DNA of 16,482 nt from SIO4C1 sp039820425 (lineage in GTDB: Bacteria > Cyanobacteriota > Cyanobacteriia > Phormidesmidales > Phormidesmidaceae), in NCBI GenBank assembly GCA_039820425.1, contig JBCBQD010000120.1, forward strand, positions 1 through 16,482, written 5' to 3'. The number at the start of each line of letters is the position of its first letter. The stretch's first letter is position 1. Shown here in pieces: positions 8,740 through 14,176 of the stretch. The notes beneath the pieces were generated by a model that did not search any database, was not told the DNA's origin, and saw nothing but the letters and a program-made list of their open reading frames with translations. A program made the translations under genes and the position numbers.

Positions 8740-9891
8740 CTACTTGCGCCACTGGACCTTGGGCAAGATCTTCTTCTCATCAACTCGGGCTTTGTACTTG
8801 ACTGCAAAATTAAGTAGCGAGTCAAGCAGCGAGTCCGACAGGAAATGAGGCTCCAGGCCCAAGTCGATCAGCTTGGTGTTCTTGGCGTTGAAGTAGTGCT
8901 CTTCTGATTCAACCCGTGGGTTTTCAAGGTTTTTGACCTCAACGTCGAGGCCCATGGTCGTCCCGGCTTTTTTAACCAGCATGGCCAGGTCGTTGATGCT
9001 AAACATCTCAGTGAACTGGTTAAATACGCGGAACTCGCCTGCGTTGGCCGGGTTGTTAACCGCAATCTCGACACAGCGTACCGTGTCTCGAATATCAAGC
9101 AGGGCGCGGGTTTGACCGCCTGTGCCATAGACCGTCAGGGGATGACCCACGGCGGCCTGAATGCAGAAACGGTTGAGGGCGGTACCAAAGACACCGTCGT
9201 AGTCGAGACGGTTGATCAGCAACTCATCCATGCCGGTTTCTTCGGTCAAGACGCCATACACGATCCCCTGGTTTAAGTCCGTGGCGCGAATGCCCCAGAT
9301 CTTGCAAGCAAAGTGAATATTGTGGGTGTCGTGAACCTTGCTGAGGTGGTAGAAAGACCCAGGCTGCTTAGGATAGGGCAGGGTATCTTTGCGACCGTTG
9401 TGCTCAATGGTAATGTAGCCTTCTTCGATGTCGATATTGGGGGTACCGTATTCGCCCATCGTGCCCAGCTTGACCAGATGGCAGTCCGGGAAATGGTCGC
9501 GAATGACGTACAGCAGGTTGAGCGTCCCAACGACATTGTTCACCTGGGTCAGTACGGCGTGCTCTCGGTCGATCATGGAGAACGGTGCCGAACGCTGTTC
9601 ACCAAAGTGAACAACTGCCTCGGGCTTAAACTCGAGCATCGACTGCTCCAAGAAGCTGTAGTTGTTAATGTCGCCGATGAAAAGATCGATGACTTTACCG
9701 GTCAGATCTTTCCAGCGCTGTAGCCGGGTTTGAATAGGGGCAATAGGGGTCAGCGTTTCGGACTGGATCTCCATGTCCCAATGACGGCGCACTAAGCTAT
9801 CTAAGATCGCTACATCGTGTCCCCGATTAGAAAGATAGAGCGCTGTGGCCCATCCGCAGTATCCATCACCACCGATAACTAAGACTCGCAT
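8740..9891 (-). CDS. sqdB: UDP-sulfoquinovose synthase SqdB
   Basis: SqdB converts UDP-glucose and sulfite to UDP-sulfoquinovose, the sugar donor used by SqdX. The 383-residue product is an extended short-chain dehydrogenase/reductase. It has a Rossmann NAD-binding motif GGDGYCGWATA (7-17), the SQD1-type substrate segment RRHWDMEIQSETLTPI (35-50), and the active-site residues Thr144 (KLGTMGEYG), Tyr181 and Lys185 (YHLSK), equivalent to Thr145/Tyr182/Lys186 of plant SQD1. NQGIVYGVLTEETGMDELL and YGTGGQTRALLDIRDTV are further family signatures. Length is normal for the cyanobacterial enzyme. The start is ATG 9891, with only a weak AAAGAG-like ribosome site. It has its own terminator downstream and an 8-bp inverted repeat upstream at 9937-9957, so it is probably monocistronic. 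Confidence 0.96.
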   Translation of the reverse strand: MRVLVIGGDGYCGWATALYLSNRGHDVAILDSLVRRHWDMEIQSETLTPIAPIQTRLQRWKDLTGKVIDLFIGDINNYSFLEQSMLEFKPEAVVHFGEQRSAPFSMIDREHAVLTQVNNVVGTLNLLYVIRDHFPDCHLVKLGTMGEYGTPNIDIEEGYITIEHNGRKDTLPYPKQPGSFYHLSKVHDTHNIHFACKIWGIRATDLNQGIVYGVLTEETGMDELLINRLDYDGVFGTALNRFCIQAAVGHPLTVYGTGGQTRALLDIRDTVRCVEIAVNNPANAGEFRVFNQFTEMFSINDLAMLVKKAGTTMGLDVEVKNLENPRVESEEHYFNAKNTKLIDLGLEPHFLSDSLLDSLLNFAVKYKARVDEKKILPKVQWRK

Positions 9892-9936
9892 GTCACTCTT
9901 TACAAAAACTTTGCTAATACTCGCTCAACTCTATCA

Positions 9937-9957
9937 GGTTTAGGGATCACCTAAACC
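9937..9957. promoter_or_regulatory. 8-bp inverted repeat in the sqdB upstream region
   Basis: GGTTTAGG (9937-9944) and CCTAAACC (9950-9957) form a perfect inverted repeat around GATCA. It lies 46-66 bp upstream of the sqdB start codon, where either an operator or a leader hairpin could be. No T-tract follows it. I found no recognisable cyanobacterial Pho box next to it. The regulatory role is inferred from position and symmetry only. Confidence 0.35.
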
Positions 9958-10201
9958 ATCCAAGCTGGAATTTGAGCGCGAATTCTTTGCATAATGAGGC
10001 TTACAGCGCCATCTGCGATCGCAACTCGGCTACATTTGTGATTTGTACAACATCGATCAGCTTCATCATAAGTACACAATCAGTACGTTCCGTGAAATGT
10101 CAGGAAATGCAAAAAATCCAACGACAAATTTTGTAGAGAGTTGTCGATTTTGAGTTTTGAGTGGGGGGATAGTGGTCGGTCAAAGCTAAATTTTCGGGTT
10201 T
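9958..10201. other. non-coding spacer upstream of sqdB
   Basis: This is part of the 534-bp gap between sqdB and the phytase-like gene. No ORF with a ribosome site was seen. It is AT-richer than the flanking genes, contains one HIP1 octamer (10015-10022), and borders the GGTGAGT array. Distal promoter elements for sqdB could lie here, but none is clear enough to call. Confidence 0.5.
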
Positions 10202-10387
10202 GGTGAGTGCGCTGCGCTGGTGAGTACGTTGCACTGGTGAGTAGGCGAGTGCGCTAACGCTGGTGAGTACGCTGCGCTGGTAAGTAGGTGAGTGCGCTAA
10301 CGCTGGTGAGTATGCTGCGCTGGTGAACAGGTGAGTGCGCTGCGCTGGTGAGTTGTAAAGACCTCATCACCCACTCACCCACTCACC
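10202..10387. repeat. tandem 17/26-bp GGTGAGT repeat array with complementary tail
   Basis: Seven adjacent units start at 10202, 10219, 10236, 10262, 10279, 10305 and 10322. Four are 17 bp (consensus GGTGAGTACGCTGCGCT). Two are 26 bp, made of an 8-bp truncated head plus an 18-bp unit that carries GCGCTAACGCT, and one is 25 bp. The array ends at 10347-10387, where GGTGAGT is followed by CACTCACC units on the opposite strand sense, so GGTGAGT (10347-10353) can pair with ACTCACC (10373-10379 or 10381-10387). The tract lies 38 bp after the stop of the phytase-like gene and may form its RNA 3' end. Units are too short, and spacers absent, for a CRISPR. Confidence 0.85.
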
Positions 10388-10425
10388 TCGTCTAACCGAA
10401 ATTTGAAGCTTGACGCAGCCATAGA

Positions 10426-11595
10426 TTAAGCCAGCCCATTGAGTCTAAACAGCAAAAACTGGGTCTGCTGAAGATCGTCAAAGTTATCGTCACTCACCAA
10501 AATGAGGCTCTGACTGCCGTCCCTGAGTCGAGGCCCCAGGGTCATGCCTTCTAAGTTTTCGAGGGTGATGTCGAGGTTGTTTAAGTCCAGCACAATTTGC
10601 TTTTGGATGGGGGTGAGGCTGCTAGTGTCGCCTTTGAGGGTTGCGATCTCACTGACATCGCTTGCCCCCCCGCTCGCCAGCTGATAGAGCTTAACCGAAA
10701 AGCCCTGCAGCCCAAACGCCCGCTCCAGGGCTAAAAAGTGGCCACCCGGATCAAGCACTAGCAGCTCTGAGAGGCCATTGAGCACAGCCCCCAGGGGCGA
10801 CTCATCCATGGAATACCAGTGCTCTGAGATCAGGGTGGACTGATTTTGACCGATGAGATAGTGCAAAACCCGATTTTTGAAGGGAATGTCAGGGTCCTCA
10901 TCCATATCTTGCAGGAGCGGCCCCTCGGTGCCCACAAATAAACGAAAGGGTTCGGTATAGCTGGCAGTTCCCGGAGCGGCATTGATCGTCAGGGCCTCTA
11001 AACCCAGGTTGGTCTGTGCGCCCTTGGTTTGGGATATCTCCTCCGACGCATCCGTCACGTAGCGTTCAGGAATCCGAAAGGGGGTCTGAAGCTGTCCGGT
11101 TGTCCGGTCAAACTCACCGATAAAGGGCAGGTTGCGCCCCTCGGGTGACGTCTCGCTGGAAATAATCACCGTATTGCGCGGCGTCAGGGCGATCCCCTCA
11201 GGGTCTAGCTGACCTTTGCCATAGGGATTACCCGCCGCATCCTTGAGCAAGGTCATGCTTTCTATGGTGACCGCCTGGATTTGATTGTCACGCAGGGTGG
11301 GCTTGAGACGATAAAAGCGGGGTTCCTGACGATCGTCGGACAGCGCATAGAGGCGATCCTGCTGAGGCGTGTATGCGATCGCAGACAGCCCCCCCACGGG
11401 AATATTGTCAAAGGTCTGTTTGGGTAGGGCGTATTCACCCAAAAAGTCGGCAGACAGATCGAGGAACAGGCGCTCCTCGGCACTGACCTGGGGAAGGGTG
11501 CAGCTGGTAAGCAGCAAGGCAAGCAAACAGCTCAGGGCGAGGGCCTTTGGTTTGAGCCCTTTGCCCTGGGAAATGAGCTTTCTGATCGCCCTCAC
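10426..11595 (-). CDS. esterase-like activity of phytase family lipoprotein
   Basis: This predicted lipoprotein of 389 residues belongs to the 'esterase-like activity of phytase' family (Pfam PF13449 type), a presumed beta-propeller fold. A signal helix at about 16-31 (LALSCLLALLLTS) ends in a lipobox with Cys32, so the protein should be membrane-anchored outside the cytoplasm. Family features are VGGLSAIAYTPQQDRLYALSDDR near the N-terminus, LDPEGIAL, TNLGLEALTI, FLALERAF and NLEGMTLGPRLRDGSQSLILVSDDNF. Substrate is unknown; the family name comes from weak similarity to phytases. The start chosen is GTG 11595, with AAGGA at 11607-11603 and 7-nt spacing. An ATG at 11712 would add 39 residues and push the lipobox to residue 71, which is unlikely. 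It lies upstream of sqdB on the same strand but is separated by a repeat array. Confidence 0.85.
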   Translation of the reverse strand: MRAIRKLISQGKGLKPKALALSCLLALLLTSCTLPQVSAEERLFLDLSADFLGEYALPKQTFDNIPVGGLSAIAYTPQQDRLYALSDDRQEPRFYRLKPTLRDNQIQAVTIESMTLLKDAAGNPYGKGQLDPEGIALTPRNTVIISSETSPEGRNLPFIGEFDRTTGQLQTPFRIPERYVTDASEEISQTKGAQTNLGLEALTINAAPGTASYTEPFRLFVGTEGPLLQDMDEDPDIPFKNRVLHYLIGQNQSTLISEHWYSMDESPLGAVLNGLSELLVLDPGGHFLALERAFGLQGFSVKLYQLASGGASDVSEIATLKGDTSSLTPIQKQIVLDLNNLDITLENLEGMTLGPRLRDGSQSLILVSDDNFDDLQQTQFLLFRLNGLA

Positions 11596-11602
11596 TTTAA
11601 AT

Positions 11603-11607
11603 TCCTT
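11603..11607 (-). promoter_or_regulatory. ribosome binding site deciding the start of the phytase-like gene
   Basis: AAGGA on the minus strand lies 7 nt before GTG 11595. It favours this start over ATG 11712, which has no comparable site, and gives a normal lipoprotein signal length. Confidence 0.6.
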
Positions 11608-11750
11608 AGGGGAACTGAGCCAGCTTATTAGACACTGCATTTTCCACCTCAAGCCAAAATCATGGAGCAAGACCGTAACACCTCGTCTAGCCTCACCGCT
11701 AAGATAGAGCATATTAGGATCAAATTACTGCCAGAGGTCTAGGGTAAGCT

Positions 11751-11879
11751 ATGGTGAACCCGCTTCCTATCCTGAATACTGTACCCACCGAAACCTGGGT
11801 AGAATCGCACACCGAAGACGACGGGGCCATCAGCCGCTGGCTCATCGAGAGCGTAACCCTGAACCGTGATCCTGAATAA
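11751..11879 (+). CDS. possible small ORF of 42 codons, unknown
   Basis: ATG 11751 to TAA 11879 encodes MVNPLPILNTVPTETWVESH and 22 more residues ending in LNRDPE. The composition looks protein-like: acidic, with two Trp and no low-complexity stretch. A partial ribosome site AGGG precedes it at 11740-11743. It fills most of the gap between the two neighbouring minus-strand genes and opposes both. I do not recognise it. It may be a real small protein, the remnant of a longer gene, or chance. Confidence 0.25.
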   Translation: MVNPLPILNTVPTETWVESHTEDDGAISRWLIESVTLNRDPE

Positions 11880-11886
11880 TGCTGAG

Positions 11887-13437
11887 TTAGCCTCGAATAA
11901 CCGTGATTTGTCTCCCATTGGAGGTAGTTGCTGCCTCAGTTATGGTCCGCTCAGCAATGGATAATGCTTGATCGCGACGATCAAAAATCACCAACCACCC
12001 TTGGTCTAGCCCTAGCCCAGCCAAGTACTTATCTAACTGTTTTAGTCCAGCCTCAAGATGGTCAGGTCGCCCCTCTCTCCAAACCTTAAGCTCCATAGCA
12101 AGGGTGACTTCGCCATATCGCAAACACAAGTCTAAACGGTCCGTCCCAATGGCATATTCCCGTTCCAGGGTGCCACCGCCGTTGACAACTCGGTGCAAAA
12201 AAGCCATCAAGACAATATGGGGCGCAATTTCGTGATAGGGAGCGCTGGCAAAAAGCGGCTGCCCATGCTGCCGCCAAAAAGTTAAAAAAGAATTGAGTAG
12301 CTGTTGCACATCTAGCTGTCCCGCTGGTGTTAGCCAGGTTGGATTGACATAGGCTAATGAGGCAACAGTTGTGAAGGCTAACATCTTGGGCAAAATCTCT
12401 CGATAAATCGGATTGGCAATCACCAACCCGCCTCGCTCGTCGAGGCGACATAACCCTAGATCTAAAACGTATTGGATGTCATCGGGCGCTACATTACCTA
12501 AATCTTGCCCCGCTATCATGGGCTCAATAATGGTCCTCACACGACTTTCGCGCAGCCGCTCTGCCAGACTGTCTAAGTGAGTATCTTGGCGCTGAATCAA
12601 ATGCTCTTTCGCCTGTTCAATCAGATCAGCAGTCACTTCAGCAGAGGCGTCATTCACTAACTCCTCGACAGCTTCTTTAGCCAGGGCATTCACTAACCAG
12701 GGCTGCCCCTGAGACAGCTCAAAAGCTCGCTGCTGAGCAGCAGCCGTGAAAGCTTGGCCGGTATCTTGCGTATGCTGGGCGTAAAGATGGCCGACCTCGG
12801 ACACCGTAAAGTTTCGCAACGTAAACGATCTGACCTTGATGTTGAATGGACTGGCCGTATTCAGCCGACCACTCCCCCCTGCGGCGACTTTATAATCGCG
12901 GACATCACGAAGACCCACCAGCGCGACCGATTGTGGAAAGGCCTCAGGGCGATTGGGATAGCCATCCCGGAGCTGTCGCAAGGTTGACAGGAGGACATCA
13001 TCTTGCAAAGCGTCAATTTCATCTATAAAAATCACGAGCGGACGCGGGGATATTTGAGCCCACTGCTGTAAGGCTTGCCTGAGCCGGGCCCCTGGTTCCA
13101 GCTGGGACCATTCCGGGGGGTGCAGTTCACGGGGTAACCGTACCTGAGCGGTCCATTTCCAGGCGCTTAAAATAGCCTGCTCAGCTTGATCAAGGTCTTG
13201 AGTGATGGGGGCTCCTACTTCAACGGACAACACAACTGCGGCATATCGACCGCTCTGGGTTAACTGCTCAGCCAAAGCGAGCATCGCGGTGGTTTTCCCA
13301 GTTTGCCTGGGCGCATGGAGCACAAAATAGCTCTCTTGATCGATCAGCCGCGCCCACGAGGGCAGTCGCTCCGTCGGCGACAGCATATAGTGTTTGCTGG
13401 GGTTGCAAGGACCCGCTGTGTTAAACCATCGAGGCAT
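11887..13437 (-). CDS. AAA+ ATPase with C-terminal PD-(D/E)XK nuclease-like domain
   Basis: The 516-residue protein opens with FNTAGPCNPSKHYML. It then has Walker A APRQTGKTT (42-50; Lys48, Thr49) and Walker B LVIFIDEIDAL (134-144; Asp139, Glu140), followed by a conserved SFTLRNFTVSEVGHLYAQHT segment. A winged-helix-like stretch follows at about 320-350 (VLDLGLCRLDERGGLVIANP). The C-terminal region (about 425-490) shows a PD-(D/E)XK pattern: Asp436 in RLDLCLRYGE, Glu449-Leu-Lys451, and Gln467-x3-Tyr471. All key residues are intact. It resembles a widespread family of stand-alone ATPases whose biological function is not established; DNA-related, mobile-element or defence roles are guesses. The start is ATG 13437, with a poor Shine-Dalgarno. 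It lies 170-290 bp from its neighbours, and a perfect inverted repeat lies upstream. Confidence 0.85.
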   Translation of the reverse strand: MPRWFNTAGPCNPSKHYMLSPTERLPSWARLIDQESYFVLHAPRQTGKTTAMLALAEQLTQSGRYAAVVLSVEVGAPITQDLDQAEQAILSAWKWTAQVRLPRELHPPEWSQLEPGARLRQALQQWAQISPRPLVIFIDEIDALQDDVLLSTLRQLRDGYPNRPEAFPQSVALVGLRDVRDYKVAAGGSGRLNTASPFNIKVRSFTLRNFTVSEVGHLYAQHTQDTGQAFTAAAQQRAFELSQGQPWLVNALAKEAVEELVNDASAEVTADLIEQAKEHLIQRQDTHLDSLAERLRESRVRTIIEPMIAGQDLGNVAPDDIQYVLDLGLCRLDERGGLVIANPIYREILPKMLAFTTVASLAYVNPTWLTPAGQLDVQQLLNSFLTFWRQHGQPLFASAPYHEIAPHIVLMAFLHRVVNGGGTLEREYAIGTDRLDLCLRYGEVTLAMELKVWREGRPDHLEAGLKQLDKYLAGLGLDQGWLVIFDRRDQALSIAERTITEAATTSNGRQITVIRG

Positions 13438-13514
13438 GATGTCTCAGGGCAATTGTCCGCCTATTCTAAATTCTAAGGGCCGCTATGCTTCATTGGGTGG
13501 GTGCGATCGCACTA

Positions 13515-13571
13515 GTTGAATATCTGAGGTAAACCACTGGTCAAACCAGTGGTTTACCTCAGATATTCAAT
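13515..13571. repeat. perfect 26-bp inverted repeat with 3-nt centre
   Basis: The left arm 13516-13541 and right arm 13545-13570 are exact reverse complements around CAA (13542-13544). The arms begin TTGAATATCTGAGG and include GGTAAACCACTGG. No T-tract follows on either strand, so it is not a standard intrinsic terminator. It lies about 80 bp upstream of the AAA/nuclease start and 74 bp after the ATL stop. A 12-bp palindrome containing HIP1 (GTGCGATCGCAC, 13501-13512) is next to it. It could be a small mobile hairpin element, a protein-binding site, or an RNA 3'-end structure. Confidence 0.9.
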
Positions 13572-13643
13572 TATCAGTAATGCGACTTCCTTAATCGCCT
13601 TTTCCAAAATTGAGCAGCTTCCTTCGCCTTAGAAGGGCCTTGC

Positions 13644-13991
13644 TCAGTCCCCTAATTCCAAATCGATTGCCTCGATCATCTCTTTGGGGGGCTGCCAGCG
13701 ATATTGGGTGAAATTCACTTTGTTTTTCTCAAACACAACCCCTTCTTCCTCGAGTAAAACGCGCTGCAAGTCGTCGTTGCCGTCGCGAAAGGCGGATTGG
13801 GAGACTTCGCCCTTCGCATTAATCACGCGATGCCAGGGGACATCGTCATCGGGGGCGACGCGATAGAGGGCGTAGCCCACCACGCGGGGTTTGCCAAAGA
13901 GACCGGCTAGCTCTGCGACCTGGCCGTAGGTGGCGACTTTGCCGTAGGGGATTTGACGCACTACAGCGTAAATTTTGTCGTAGGTGGACAT
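13644..13991 (-). CDS. atl: alkyltransferase-like protein (ATL), MGMT family without the acceptor cysteine
   Basis: The 115-residue protein corresponds to the DNA-binding domain of O6-alkylguanine-DNA alkyltransferases. The PCHR active-site motif is replaced by PWHR (Pro52-Trp53-His54-Arg55), so the methyl-accepting cysteine is missing. Tyr22 (YGQVA), the Arg36 'finger' (KPRVVGYAL) and Trp53 keep the same spacing as Tyr25, Arg39 and Trp56 of fission yeast Atl1. ATL proteins bind O6-alkylguanine and flag it for nucleotide excision repair without removing the alkyl group. Oddly, no Shine-Dalgarno precedes ATG 13991: the upstream bases read CCCCTCCCC, the edge of a repeat array. Initiation may be weak or use another mechanism. 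glgX lies upstream on the same strand, 183 bp away. Confidence 0.93.
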   Translation of the reverse strand: MSTYDKIYAVVRQIPYGKVATYGQVAELAGLFGKPRVVGYALYRVAPDDDVPWHRVINAKGEVSQSAFRDGNDDLQRVLLEEEGVVFEKNKVNFTQYRWQPPKEMIEAIDLELGD

Positions 13992-14051
13992 GGGGAGGGG
14001 GTAGTGGGTAGTGGGTGGTGGGTGATGGGTAGTGGGCGAAGGGCGAAGGGG
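13992..14051. repeat. G-rich heptamer array touching the atl start codon
   Basis: Units of GGGTAGT/GGGTGGT/GGGTGAT, then GGGCGAA twice, run without gaps from 13992 to 14051. The array starts immediately next to the atl ATG (13991-13989). On the coding strand of atl it is a pyrimidine-rich leader with no ribosome site. The type matches the arrays at 2352-2397 and 7206-7229. Just beyond, TCTCCTCG (14057-14064) and CGAGGAGA (14090-14097) form a further 8-bp inverted repeat. Confidence 0.8.
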
Positions 14052-14112
14052 TTGATGTCTCCTCGCCCAAGACGAAGGGGACGGGGAGACGAGGAGAAAA
14101 TTGGTTGCCGCT

Positions 14113-14127
14113 AGAAACCGGGTTTCT
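14113..14127. repeat. palindromic spacer repeat AGAAACC-G-GGTTTCT
   Basis: AGAAACCGGGTTTCT is a 7-bp perfect inverted repeat around one G. A second copy with a C centre lies 34 bp away at 14162-14176. This palindrome is frequent in the spacers of many filamentous cyanobacteria, so it is probably a dispersed repeat and not a local operator. Confidence 0.7.
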
Positions 14128-14161
14128 TTTGGCGGTGTACCTGGGCTTTTAGGTTTAGGCC

Positions 14162-14176
14162 AGAAACCCGGTTTCT
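14162..14176. repeat. second palindromic repeat, overlapping the glgX stop codon
   Basis: AGAAACCCGGTTTCT repeats the 14113-14127 element with the central base changed. Its right end supplies two bases of the glgX stop (TAG, 14177-14175). The two palindromes could pair with each other or fold separately at the 3' end of the glgX message. Confidence 0.7.

Noticed and set aside
10202..10387. CRISPR array
   Set aside because: Units of 17-26 bp are joined head to tail with no unique spacers, and no cas gene is present.
11596..11712. N-terminal extension of the phytase-like protein to ATG 11712
   Set aside because: It would place the lipobox at residue 71 and lacks a ribosome site, while GTG 11595 has AAGGA at 7-nt spacing.
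13515..13571. Reading the 26-bp palindrome as an intrinsic terminator
   Set aside because: No run of T follows the stem on either strand, and the 3-nt centre with very long perfect arms is atypical.
13644..13991. Calling the MGMT-family gene an active methyltransferase (ogt)
   Set aside because: The acceptor cysteine is replaced by Trp53 in PWHR, which marks an alkyltransferase-like protein.
13846..14070. 74-codon minus-strand ORF overlapping atl
   Set aside because: Its N-terminal part is translated heptamer repeats and the rest is the wrong frame of atl, which has clear family motifs in its own frame.
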